Part shown: piece by piece, positions 8,693 to 17,008 of the stretch | How the letters are laid out: every line of letters starts with the position of its first letter | Position numbering within the stretch: position 1 is the stretch's first letter | Position numbers and translations under genes: made by a program | Notes under the pieces: generated by a model | Told to the model about the DNA's origin: nothing | Databases searched by the model: none | Seen by the model: only the letters and a program-made list of their open reading frames with translations | NCBI GenBank assembly: GCA_964406705.1 | Contig: CAYOSS010000001.1 | Coordinates: 58,496-122,495, forward strand | Source of the DNA: CAZRRV01 sp964406705 | GTDB taxonomy: Bacteria; Bacillota; Clostridia; Oscillospirales; Acutalibacteraceae | Length of the DNA: 64,000 bases | Reading direction: 5' to 3'

Positions 8693-10583
8693 GGCTTTTC
8701 CCTCTTTTCCTGGGCCCGGGGCGAGGCTTCTGCAGCTCGAAGTAGAGCACGCTCATCCCGGGGATATCGAGCACAACGGACTGATCGTAGCCGTGCATCG
8801 GCACGGGCTCGCTTTTAACTTTAAGCGCGGACTTGGGGGTCTTGCCGCCGAAAACCTCCCAATCGGTACTGAAGATAAGCTTTAACGTCCCGGCGGGCGA
8901 GCCCACGCGGTAGCCGTACCTCGCCACGGGGACAAAGTTGCACACACAAATAACCTCGTCGCCGTTTTTGGCTATCCGACGGAAGGCGATTACACTCTGC
9001 GTGTTGTCGTCGTGCGACATCCAGGAGAACCCGTCCCATGAGAAGTCGTTTTCCCAGAGAGCCGGGGTTTTGAGATAAAGCCTGTTGAGGCAGCGGGTGA
9101 ACTCCTGCGTCGCGGAATGCTTCGGGTAATCGAGCAGGAACCAGTCAAGCTCCTTCTCGTAATTCCACTCCGAGAACTGCGCGAACTCCTGCCCCATAAA
9201 GAGGAGCATTTTGCCGGGATGGGCGGTCGCGTAGGCGTAGAAAGCCCGCAGCGACGCGAATTTCTGGTCGTAGTCGCCCGACATCTTGTCGATCATCGAC
9301 CGTTTGCCGTGTACCACCTCGTCGTGCGATACGGGGAGGATAAAGTTTTCCGAAAAGGCGTAGAAGAACGAAAATGTAAGGTTGCCGTGATTGTACTTGC
9401 GGCTGAGCGGGTCGAGGGACATATACTTCAGCATATCGTTCATCCAGCCCATATTCCACTTGAAGTTAAAGCCCAAGCCCCCAATATCGCAGGGCTTGGT
9501 GACAAGGGGCCAGGCGGTGGATTCCTCCGCTATCATCATTATTTTCGGGAAGCGGCGAAAGATTTCCGTGTTGAGCCGCCGCAGGAAGTCCACGGCCTCC
9601 AAATTTTCCTTACCGCCGAACTTGTTGGGGAGCCATTCCCCGTCGCGCCGGTTGTAGTCGAGGTAGAGCATCGACGCCACGGCGTCCACCCGAAGGCCGT
9701 CCGCGTGGTAAACCTCCGGCCAGAAGCAGGCCGAGCTTACAAGAAAGGACACGACTTCCGGCTTGCCGTAGTCGAACACGCAGGTGCCCCACTCCTTATG
9801 CTCTCCCTTGCGCGGGTCGGCGTACTCGTAGCAGGGCGAGCCGTCGAAGCGGTAGAGTCCGAACGCGTCCTTGGGGAAGTGGGCCGGCACCCAGTCGAAT
9901 ATCACCCCAATCCCGTTCTGGTGGAGAATATCCACGAATTTCATAAGGTCGAACGGGCTGCCGTACCTCGCGGTAGGGGCGAAGTACCCCGACACCTGGT
10001 AGCCCCACGAGCCCTCGAACGGGTGCTCCATCACCGGCATAAGCTCGACATGAGTGTAGTCCATCCTCTTGACGTATCGCGCCAAAAGGGGGGCTATCTC
10101 GGTGTAGGAATAGACCGAGCCGTCCGGGCGTCGCCGCCAGGAGCCGAGATGGACCTCGTAGATGTTCACGGGCGAGGAATAAATATCGCGGGCGGCGGTC
10201 TGCTCCCGCCACTCGGAATCGCCCCACTCGTAGCCGGAAAGCTCGCGGACAATCGACGCGTTGCCGGGGGGCAGCTCGGAGCACACGGCGTAAGGATCCG
10301 CCTTGTAAAACGTCTCGTCGGATGCCGATGTGATCTTATATTTGTAACGGGCGAGGTCGGGGACGCCGCTCACCTTCGAGGTGAAGATCCCGCCCTCGTT
10401 TTTCATCGCGACGCCGTCGTCCCAGCCGCAGAAATCGCCCGTCAGAGCGACCGACCGGGCTCCCGGCGCCCACACCCGGAAGACGGTCTTATCCCCCTCG
10501 CGGTGAGCTCCGAAGAAATTATAGGCGTCACTCAAGTACCCGCCGTGGAACGCCGCTAATATTTCCGCCTTGCCGCCGCGCAT
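8679..10583 (-). CDS. glgB: 1,4-alpha-glucan branching enzyme
   Basis: GlgB introduces alpha-1,6 branches into glycogen. The 634-residue GH13 enzyme has an N-terminal CBM48-type domain (FRVWAPGARSVALTGDF), catalytic barrel motifs VIFDWVPAHFPKD, DGLRVDAVASM (nucleophile Asp), IAEEST (acid/base Glu) and LPVSHDEVVHGK, and a C-terminal all-beta domain. The frame is open 58 codons further upstream, but that part spans the promoter; ATG 10583 has GGAGGTG 7 bases before it. It is the first gene of the glycogen operon. Confidence 0.95.
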   Translation of the reverse strand: MRGGKAEILAAFHGGYLSDAYNFFGAHREGDKTVFRVWAPGARSVALTGDFCGWDDGVAMKNEGGIFTSKVSGVPDLARYKYKITSASDETFYKADPYAVCSELPPGNASIVRELSGYEWGDSEWREQTAARDIYSSPVNIYEVHLGSWRRRPDGSVYSYTEIAPLLARYVKRMDYTHVELMPVMEHPFEGSWGYQVSGYFAPTARYGSPFDLMKFVDILHQNGIGVIFDWVPAHFPKDAFGLYRFDGSPCYEYADPRKGEHKEWGTCVFDYGKPEVVSFLVSSACFWPEVYHADGLRVDAVASMLYLDYNRRDGEWLPNKFGGKENLEAVDFLRRLNTEIFRRFPKIMMIAEESTAWPLVTKPCDIGGLGFNFKWNMGWMNDMLKYMSLDPLSRKYNHGNLTFSFFYAFSENFILPVSHDEVVHGKRSMIDKMSGDYDQKFASLRAFYAYATAHPGKMLLFMGQEFAQFSEWNYEKELDWFLLDYPKHSATQEFTRCLNRLYLKTPALWENDFSWDGFSWMSHDDNTQSVIAFRRIAKNGDEVICVCNFVPVARYGYRVGSPAGTLKLIFSTDWEVFGGKTPKSALKVKSEPVPMHGYDQSVVLDIPGMSVLYFELQKPRPGPRKRGKSLEEE

Positions 10584-10644
10584 CGCCCGCACCTCCGTAT
10601 TCTCCCGGAATGCCGCTTTAGGACGCGGCACCCCTTTTGAACCC

Positions 10645-10673
10645 ATTATATCATATAAATATGAGAGTTTCAA
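10645..10673 (-). promoter_or_regulatory. Sigma-A promoter of the glgBCDA operon
   Basis: Minus strand TTGAAA (10673-10668), 17-base spacer, TATAAT (10650-10645). The predicted start leaves a leader of about 55 bases before glgB. Confidence 0.85.
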
Positions 10674-10700
10674 GCAATCTTTTGCATTTTCGGCGGCGCG

Positions 10701-10718
10701 GCACAAAAAATTTTGTGC
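10701..10718. promoter_or_regulatory. Palindrome upstream of the glg promoter, candidate operator
   Basis: GCACAAAA-AA-TTTTGTGC is an 8+8 perfect inverted repeat centred ~37 bases upstream of the -35 box of the glg promoter. The position suits an activator site; the binding protein is unknown. The rest of 10719-10951 shows no gene I can support. Confidence 0.4.
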
Positions 10719-10951
10719 TAAATTTTGGTATTTTCTCACAAATGTACTCTGACGCATATAGCAAGGCAGTAAAAAGCGCCGGCTCGCGACCGACGCCCTA
10801 CATAATACCCGAGATACCCGGGACTGATTCGCGGCGGCTTACAGCGCTATCGGAGGCTGAGACTCCGCCTGCTCCGCGCACTTTTTTGATAACGGACGAT
10901 CCGGATGAACCGTGACGGGGACCATAATCCCAGAAATTTTTGAAATTTTTC

Positions 10952-10980
10952 TTGACAAACCGCTCGTGAAATGCTACAAT
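10952..10980 (+). promoter_or_regulatory. Sigma-A promoter of the 3D-domain gene
   Basis: TTGACA (10952-10957), 17-base spacer, TACAAT (10975-10980). The implied start near 10987 excludes upstream in-frame starts and supports translation from TTG 11065. Confidence 0.85.
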
Positions 10981-11064
10981 CTTGTAACAGAAGTTATTTT
11001 TGATTACACGGCACCTCCGAAATACCGGCCGTGTAGAGAAAATCTCAGTAGAATAGGTGATTTT

Positions 11065-11814
11065 TTGATAGCACGAATTAAGGTCATCGCGCTGAGGGCG
11101 CTCGCGCTGCTTGTCTGCGTGGGAGCGTCCTTCGGCGTGGCGGGGGCGGTCAGGGCTGACAGGCTGTCCACCGCCGAGACTGCTTCCCCGGAGTCAGAAG
11201 TATCGTCTAAGTCGTCATATTCCGCGAAAAAGACCGGCATTTCCGAAGCCAGAGTTTCGTCCGAGGTTGAGGCGGAGGCCGCCGAGAGCGCGCTGTCGTC
11301 CGCGCCGGACTCCGAAATCCCTCCCGAGTGCCTGATCCCGGAAGCTCCCGTGTCATCCGAGCAGCCCGCTCCTCCCGCCGAGACGCCGGTTGTCCCGTCG
11401 GTCGAGGCGACGCCGGAGCCTCCCGTCGAGAGTCAGCCCGCTCCCGCCGAGCCTCCCGCGCCGGCACCCTCCGAGCCTTCGGTAGAGCCGCCCGTAAGCT
11501 CCTACACGGAGCCCCAGCCCGCGCCGCCCGAGGTCTACTACACACCCTGGGAGTTTAAATATAAAGGTGTTATCAGGTGGAACGACTGGCGTTGGACCTG
11601 GTACAGCGAGAAAGTGCTCCCCGGGCGCGGCCTCAAGATCCCCGGGCGGCATAACGACGAGAACGGCTACGTTTGCGACGGCGACGGCTATATTTGCCTG
11701 TCCTCGTCCGACCTGCCTCGCGGCACGGTCCTCGACACCCCCTTCGGCAAACAGGGCAAAATCTACGACACCGGCTGCCCGCACGGGACGATAGACGTTT
11801 ATGTCGCGTGGTGA
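11065..11814 (+). CDS. Secreted protein with Pro/Ser/Glu-rich linker and C-terminal 3D (double-psi barrel) domain
   Basis: About 249 residues. A hydrophobic N-terminus (VIALRALALLVCVGASFGVAG) looks like a signal peptide or anchor, followed by a ~130-residue Pro/Ser/Glu/Ala-rich spacer typical of wall-spanning proteins, and a ~95-residue folded domain whose end (YDTGCPHGTIDVYVAW) carries the Asp-x-Gly...IDVY pattern of the 3D domain found in Rpf/YuiC-type wall lytic proteins. Its role is probably in peptidoglycan remodelling; no substrate can be read. TTG 11065 is the first start after the promoter, with AGGTGA 4 bases before it. A terminator follows. Confidence 0.65.
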   Translation: MIARIKVIALRALALLVCVGASFGVAGAVRADRLSTAETASPESEVSSKSSYSAKKTGISEARVSSEVEAEAAESALSSAPDSEIPPECLIPEAPVSSEQPAPPAETPVVPSVEATPEPPVESQPAPAEPPAPAPSEPSVEPPVSSYTEPQPAPPEVYYTPWEFKYKGVIRWNDWRWTWYSEKVLPGRGLKIPGRHNDENGYVCDGDGYICLSSSDLPRGTVLDTPFGKQGKIYDTGCPHGTIDVYVAW

Positions 11815-11841
11815 GCTAAAAGCGTGAGATGGATAAAACAT

Positions 11842-11873
11842 GCGCCTCGCGGGAGCGGGGCGCCTTGATTTTT
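11842..11873 (+). terminator. Intrinsic terminator after the 3D-domain gene, possibly bidirectional
   Basis: GCGCCTCGC and GCGGGGCGC form a 9-bp stem (one G-T pair) around GGGA, followed by CTTGATTTTTG. It sits between convergent genes, and the minus strand also has a weaker T run, so it may serve both. Confidence 0.75.
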
Positions 11874-11881
11874 GAACGCAA

Positions 11882-14740
11882 TTATATATAATCGACCGTT
11901 CCCAGCCCGCACCCTTCCACAGCGCCGCGCTCTCCCACGACGCAGTAGCCAACTTTATCGGGGGTCGGCACGCTTTCGCATAGGGAGAGCAGCTTCTCCG
12001 GCGTGGCGGAAAGGGCCTCCGTTCTGAAGCGCAGCAAATCGGAGTAGCTGTAGCCGGCAAAGCGCAGGGTATCGGCGAAATCCGCCTTTTCGGGCGGGGT
12101 GCGGTACGGCTCGAGACCGGCCAGGGTGCCGAGGATTATCCCGTCAAGGTCGGGCGCGGTCGAGAGGTATTCCCGCAGGAAGTCTCCAGCCCGCCTTAAC
12201 GTGTCGAGCGAGTTTGCCGGTTTGGGGTCACGGTAGGTGTAGAAGGTCATTATCCCGTCGCGGCTGACCCTGAGCCCCGTGCCGTACGCCCCGCCCTTGA
12301 CGCGCACCTCCTGCCAGAAGTACTGCAGCGTCAGAAGTTTGGACAGCACGGCGTAAAGCCCTGTGTACCGTCCGGGAATTTTGGCGGATGCTCCCGCGAA
12401 AGCTACCGACGCGGGGGTCACTATACCGAAAGAAACGGCCGCGTGTGAGAGCCGTGTCGCGGTATCGCCCGGATCCTCGCCGGGGAACGCGCCGGCTAAC
12501 TTCTCCGCAAAAGCGCGGTCCGCCTTGCCCGAGAGAGATACGACGGGCAGTGACGCGGCGAAAAGAGCGTCCCTCGCGGCGAAAAGCCCGTCGCGCAGCG
12601 CCGGGAAGCACTCGTCAAAGCTATCCGCGAGGGATTTTATAAACCTGTAGTAGCTCACTCCCCCGGTGAGCTCCACAGCCACGCCGGACGCCGAAACGCC
12701 CGACATAGCGCCCGCCAGCGCCGCCCCGTTGCCCTCCTCCACAATGCCGAGCCTCAGATCCTCGGCCTGCTGGAGAACGAGCGTTCTCACCCGCTCGCGG
12801 TCGGAAAAGTCCGTGGTGAGGAGGATTTCGCGCAGCAGCTCCAACATACCGGGCCTCTTGGCGTCGAGGCAGCTCGCCGCCACCCTTACACGGACGCGGC
12901 ACAGTTCGTCGTCCGCTTTGTCTTGGTTTATCATTACGGACGCGCTGAAGGAGCCAAGCCCGCCGTTTACCGCCCGACGGAGCTCCTGCGCGGTGTAATT
13001 CGCGGTGGGCAAATCCCCCAACAGGGAACAAAGGAGCGTGGCGACCTGCAGCCCTCGCTGGTCAAGCCCCCCCGCGGGGAAGAAGAGCCGCGCGTATGTG
13101 ATACCCCGAGCGGGTATATCGTGCAATATCACCCGATTATCAATTTCGGTGGGTACCTCGGGTTCCGGGTCCCCCACATCGGCGAGTGACAGCCGGGGAA
13201 TGCTCGCTATAGCCTCCGGCGAGTCGGGCTCGGCCTGCGCCCGGCGCAATACCTCGTAGCGGCGGTTCACTTCCGCCAAGCGTTCCTCGCTGAACCCGCC
13301 GACCTCGCGGCTTACCGCCTCCGCCTCCGCGCGTGCCGCCTTCTTTTCAAAATCCTTATCCGGGCGAAGAGTCACCAGAGCGTCCCCGCCGCGCCTGCCC
13401 GCGAGCTCCCCGCAAAGCCTCTCAAAATAGCCCTCTTTGGCAAGCCCCCGCACGCGGCGCAATGTTTCAAGCCCGTTTAGCCCATCCATCGGGTCGCCGC
13501 CGTAATTCCACACCTCCAGAGCCGAAAGCGCTATATCCACGCCCGGGGTAGCCCATCCCGCGCTTTGCTCTCTTAAGTGAAACTCAAGATTATCGAGGAG
13601 TGCGTCCACACGCCCACGGTCAACGCCCTTTGCCGCGTCAAGCAGCACCCGCCGCGTGATTTCCGCTATTTCTTCCTTGTGCTCCGCGTCAGTCCCCCGG
13701 ACGACGACATGCAGGTTCGGCTGAGCGGTATCGCTGTTAAGGGCAATCTCCACGTCCTGCCCTACACCCGCGTCAAGAACGGCGCGGGTCAGCGGCGCGT
13801 CGTTGCCGTCGGTCAGGTAATCCGAAAGCACTTTCGCCGCCATAAGCTTTTCTCGCTCGCTGTAGTCGCATAGCAGCCACCCCTGCGCTATGATCCCGTT
13901 TTGCTCCTCCACGCCGCCCGGCGCGGGGCAGGGGATCTCGCTCTCGCGGTGGGGCAGGGGGGACTGCCGCGCTATGGTAAAGTCAAGATCTTTCCTCTCG
14001 AATTTTGCCAGATATTCGCCGTCGATTATGCCGAGGATTTTTTCTATCGGCATATCCCCGTCAAGAAATATCAGCGCGTTGGACGGGTGGTAAAATCTTC
14101 TGTGCGTCTCGGTGAATTTCTCCCAGGTGAGGGAGGGTATGGAGTCCGGGCGGCCGCCCGAGACAAACCCGTAGCAGGTATCGGGGTAGAGAAGCCGCCC
14201 CGCCTCGCAGTACATCAGCTCATCCGGGGAGGAGAAAGCCCCCTTCATTTCGCTGAGCACCACGCCGCTGCGAACATATCCCCCGCCGGGCGCCGGCTCG
14301 TAGTGCCACCCCTCCTGGTCGAATATCTCGGGCGAGGAGTATATCCGGGGGAAGAAGACCGCGTCGAGGTACACGCGGGTGAGATTCTCGAAGTCTGCCT
14401 CATTCCGGCTGGAGACGGGGTAGCAGGTCTTGTCCGGGAAGGTCAGCGCGTTTAGGAAGGTTTGAAGGGAGCTTTTCAACAGCTCCACAAACGGCTCCTT
14501 CGCGGGGTACCGCCGCGAGCCGTTCAGCACCGAATGCTCCAAAATGTGAAACACCCCGGTATCGTCTTCCGGCACGGTGCGGAACGACACGCAGAAAGTC
14601 TTATTGCTCTCGTTCCTCTTCAGCCAGCAGAGCTTAGCCCCCGAGCCCGCGTGCTCCATTTCGTAAAGGGTGCCGTCGTACTCGGCGGCGGGCCGGACGC
14701 GCGTCACGGTGAACCCGTGGATTACATCGTTTACATTCAT
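11882..14740 (-). CDS. M16C family zinc metallopeptidase (presequence-protease type)
   Basis: This 952-residue protein has the inverted zinc motif HILEH (HxxEH) near residue 60 and the duplicated M16C architecture, including the late region YFWQEVRVKGGAYGTGL typical of the second half. Relatives (PreP/Cym1) degrade peptides of moderate length inside a closed chamber; a cytoplasmic peptide-clearing role is inferred, as no signal peptide is seen. ATG 14740 with GAGGAG upstream is chosen; a 91-codon in-frame extension overlaps the preceding gene and has no family similarity. It is the third gene of the ACT-UPF0210-peptidase operon (20-base gap). Confidence 0.88.
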   Translation of the reverse strand: MNVNDVIHGFTVTRVRPAAEYDGTLYEMEHAGSGAKLCWLKRNESNKTFCVSFRTVPEDDTGVFHILEHSVLNGSRRYPAKEPFVELLKSSLQTFLNALTFPDKTCYPVSSRNEADFENLTRVYLDAVFFPRIYSSPEIFDQEGWHYEPAPGGGYVRSGVVLSEMKGAFSSPDELMYCEAGRLLYPDTCYGFVSGGRPDSIPSLTWEKFTETHRRFYHPSNALIFLDGDMPIEKILGIIDGEYLAKFERKDLDFTIARQSPLPHRESEIPCPAPGGVEEQNGIIAQGWLLCDYSEREKLMAAKVLSDYLTDGNDAPLTRAVLDAGVGQDVEIALNSDTAQPNLHVVVRGTDAEHKEEIAEITRRVLLDAAKGVDRGRVDALLDNLEFHLREQSAGWATPGVDIALSALEVWNYGGDPMDGLNGLETLRRVRGLAKEGYFERLCGELAGRRGGDALVTLRPDKDFEKKAARAEAEAVSREVGGFSEERLAEVNRRYEVLRRAQAEPDSPEAIASIPRLSLADVGDPEPEVPTEIDNRVILHDIPARGITYARLFFPAGGLDQRGLQVATLLCSLLGDLPTANYTAQELRRAVNGGLGSFSASVMINQDKADDELCRVRVRVAASCLDAKRPGMLELLREILLTTDFSDRERVRTLVLQQAEDLRLGIVEEGNGAALAGAMSGVSASGVAVELTGGVSYYRFIKSLADSFDECFPALRDGLFAARDALFAASLPVVSLSGKADRAFAEKLAGAFPGEDPGDTATRLSHAAVSFGIVTPASVAFAGASAKIPGRYTGLYAVLSKLLTLQYFWQEVRVKGGAYGTGLRVSRDGIMTFYTYRDPKPANSLDTLRRAGDFLREYLSTAPDLDGIILGTLAGLEPYRTPPEKADFADTLRFAGYSYSDLLRFRTEALSATPEKLLSLCESVPTPDKVGYCVVGERGAVEGCGLGTVDYI

Positions 14741-14760
14741 CTGAATTTGCTCCTCTTGCC

Positions 14761-16116
14761 CTAATTTTTTAGCGCCTGAAGCGGCGCGGGGATCCGCCCC
14801 CCTCGCGCGATAAAGCGGGAATTGTCCACCCGGCTGACCCTCATCACGGGGCCCCCGCCGAGCAGCCCGCCAAATTCCAGCGTGTCCCCGGCAGACTTGC
14901 CTATCGCGGGAATGACGCGCACCGCCGTGGTTTTGCCGTTCACCATACCGATGGCCGCCTCGTCCGCTATTATCCCGGAGATCACGCTGTCCGGGGTGTC
15001 TCCCGGAATACATATCATATCGAGCCCCACAGAGCAGACCGCGGTCATAGCTTCAAGTTTTTCTATAGTGAGCGACCCGCTCCGGGCGGCGTCGACCATT
15101 CCCGCGTCCTCTGTCACGGGGATAAACGCGCCGGAGAGCCCCCCGACGCGTGAGGACGCCATCACTCCGCCCTTCTTCACCGCGTCGTTGAGAAGGGCCA
15201 GCGCCGCAGTAGTCCCGCAAGCCCCCGTTTGCCGGAGCCCCATCTCCTCCAGTATGTGCGCGACGGAATCCCCCACGGCGGGGGTGGGCGCGAGGGAGAG
15301 ATCCACAATGCCGAAAGGGATCCCCAGCCTCCGGGAAGCCTCTTCCGCGACCAACTGCCCCACGCGGGTGATCTTGAAGGCGGTCTTCTTAACCACCTCC
15401 GCCACGCCGGTAAAATCGAGACCCTCCGTCGCCGCGAGAGCGGCCCTGACCGCCCCGGGACCCGACACCCCGACGTTTATCACGCTTTCTCCCTCGCCAA
15501 CGCCGTGGAACGCCCCCGCCATAAAGGGGTTATCCTCCGGTGCGTTGCAGAACACCACCAACTTCGCCGCCCCGACGCAGTTTTGCCCGCGTGTGAGCAG
15601 CGCGGTTTGGTTTATTATAGCACCCATCCCGGCGACGGCGTCCATATTTATCCCGGCGCGGGTGGAGCCTACATTCACCGACGCGCACACCCGCTCCGTA
15701 GAGGACAGCGCGCGGGGAATGCTCGCTATCAGCGCCTCGTCCGCCGGGGTAGTGCCCTTTTGCACGAGGGCTGAATACCCGCCTATGAAGTTTACCCCGA
15801 CTGCGCCCGCCGCCCTATCGAGAGTTAGCGCGTACTCGACCGGGTCCCCGCCGCTCGCGCCGCAAAGCAGGGAAATAGGGGTCACCGCGACGCGCTTGTT
15901 GATAATCGGAATGCCGTACTTTTTCTGTATCTCGTCACACACCGGCACCAGCCGCTCGGCGGTTCGCGTCACCTTGTCGTACACCTTGCCCGTGGCGCGG
16001 GTTATGTCTCCGTCGGCGCAGTCGAGCAGGGAAACGCCCACCGTCACCGTACGGATATCGAGGTGTTCCTCCTCAATCATCCTCACGGTCTCTAAAATAT
16101 CGTGTGTATTATACAT
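14761..16116 (-). CDS. UPF0210 (PFL family) protein
   Basis: A 451-residue member of the conserved UPF0210 family, recognised from IRTVTVGVSLLDCADGD near the start and a Gly/Ala-rich core (VNVGSTRAGINMDAVAGMG, GVSGPGAVRAAL). Biochemical function is not established. Across Firmicutes and archaea it is paired with a small ACT-domain protein, as here (14-base gap), implying that the ACT protein senses an amino acid and controls it. GGAGGAGAAGG precedes ATG 16116. Confidence 0.9.
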   Translation of the reverse strand: MYNTHDILETVRMIEEEHLDIRTVTVGVSLLDCADGDITRATGKVYDKVTRTAERLVPVCDEIQKKYGIPIINKRVAVTPISLLCGASGGDPVEYALTLDRAAGAVGVNFIGGYSALVQKGTTPADEALIASIPRALSSTERVCASVNVGSTRAGINMDAVAGMGAIINQTALLTRGQNCVGAAKLVVFCNAPEDNPFMAGAFHGVGEGESVINVGVSGPGAVRAALAATEGLDFTGVAEVVKKTAFKITRVGQLVAEEASRRLGIPFGIVDLSLAPTPAVGDSVAHILEEMGLRQTGACGTTAALALLNDAVKKGGVMASSRVGGLSGAFIPVTEDAGMVDAARSGSLTIEKLEAMTAVCSVGLDMICIPGDTPDSVISGIIADEAAIGMVNGKTTAVRVIPAIGKSAGDTLEFGGLLGGGPVMRVSRVDNSRFIARGGRIPAPLQALKN

Positions 16117-16130
16117 CCTTCTCCTCCGGG

Positions 16131-16400
16131 TTAAACCGTGTGCATCGCGTTAAATATATCCTCGTGCATCACTGTGCCGGAAAGCCCCATTTCCCGCAGC
16201 ATCGCGGTCACGGAGTCGGAGAACTGCGAGAAGCTGCAGGTCATCGCGTCTATATCGCAGAGCATAATCATGCAAAAGAGGTCGCGAAGGATAGTCTGCG
16301 TCACGTCGCAAATGTTCACATTGTGCTCCGCGCATTTGGAGGACACTTTGGCGAGTATCCCCACGGTGTCCTTGCCCACTACCGTCAATACGGCTCTCAT
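16131..16400 (-). CDS. UPF0237 ACT-domain protein
   Basis: An 89-residue single ACT domain: MRAVLTVVGKDTVGILAKVS, with the ligand-loop Gly, then NVNICDVTQTIL. It is related to the GcvR-type ACT module and probably binds an amino acid, regulating the adjacent UPF0210 protein. ATG 16400 follows GGGGTG; the first codon lies 20 bases below the -10 box. Confidence 0.9.
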   Translation of the reverse strand: MRAVLTVVGKDTVGILAKVSSKCAEHNVNICDVTQTILRDLFCMIMLCDIDAMTCSFSQFSDSVTAMLREMGLSGTVMHEDIFNAMHTV

Positions 16401-16420
16401 AATCACACCCCCATAAATGC

Positions 16421-16449
16421 AGTATAGCATAAATTCGCCAAAATGTAAA
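16421..16449 (-). promoter_or_regulatory. Sigma-A promoter of the ACT-UPF0210-M16C operon
   Basis: Minus strand TTTACA (16449-16444), 17 bases, TATACT (16426-16421). It lies back to back with the lrp-type promoter, 8 bases apart, so one regulator could act on both. Confidence 0.8.
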
Positions 16450-16457
16450 CCTCGGGG

Positions 16458-16486
16458 TGGAAATTCGCCGCGGAATGTGGTATTAT
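16458..16486 (+). promoter_or_regulatory. Probable promoter of the Lrp-type regulator
   Basis: TGGAAA (16458-16463), 17 bases, TATTAT (16481-16486). The -35 is weak. Lrp family genes are often autoregulated, and this spot overlaps the divergent promoter region. Confidence 0.5.
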
Positions 16487-16525
16487 AACGTCGGGGCGGA
16501 TTTACACTAACCGAGGAGGGTCATT

Positions 16526-17008
16526 ATGAACCGGGAAATACTGAAGCATTTAGCCGAAAACGCGCGTTACACCGCGGCGGATCTCGCCGTGATGTGCGGG
16601 CTCGCGGAGGACGAGGTCAAGGCTGAAATAGCGGAAATGGAGCGGTCGGGGCTGATACGCGGCTACAAGGCCGTCATAGACTGGGAGAAACTGGACAGCG
16701 CGAAGGTGTCCGCGATTATAGAGCTGAAAGTCACCCCCGAGCCGGACAACGGTTTCGAGAAGTTCGCTGAGAAAATCAAGGCGTACCCAGAAGTGGAGAG
16801 CGTCTATCTAATGTCGGGCTCCTATGACTTCAGCGTCGTGGTCAAGGCGAAGACTTTTCAGGAGGTTTGTATGTTCGTGGCCAAATGTCTCGCGCCCATG
16901 AAGGGAGTGACATCCACCGCCACTCATTTTGTCCTGCGCCGATACAAGGAGCTCGATATTGATTTGGTAGCGGGTTCCCCGGACGATAGGAGGAAAATCT
17001 CCCTATGA
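16526..17008 (+). CDS. Lrp/AsnC family transcriptional regulator
   Basis: A 160-residue regulator: winged-helix DNA-binding N-terminus (EILKHLAENARYTAADLAVM...ERSGLIRGYKAVIDW) and a RAM/ACT-like effector domain (VESVYLMSGSYDFSVVVKAK). Lrp-type proteins respond to amino acids. GAGGAGG-type signal precedes ATG. Its TGA overlaps the ATG of the aminotransferase (ATGA), a pairing common in Firmicutes, so it probably controls that operon and possibly the divergent ACT-UPF0210 operon. Confidence 0.92.
   Translation: MNREILKHLAENARYTAADLAVMCGLAEDEVKAEIAEMERSGLIRGYKAVIDWEKLDSAKVSAIIELKVTPEPDNGFEKFAEKIKAYPEVESVYLMSGSYDFSVVVKAKTFQEVCMFVAKCLAPMKGVTSTATHFVLRRYKELDIDLVAGSPDDRRKISL

Noticed and set aside
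9117..10559. 480-codon open frame on the plus strand opposite glgB
   Set aside because: It is the complement of a verified branching-enzyme gene in GC-rich DNA; the translation has no recognisable domain and no ribosome binding site.
14822..16153. 443-codon plus-strand open frame opposite the UPF0210 gene
   Set aside because: Antisense to a conserved family gene; Ser/Pro/Thr-rich shadow translation typical of complementary GC-rich codons.
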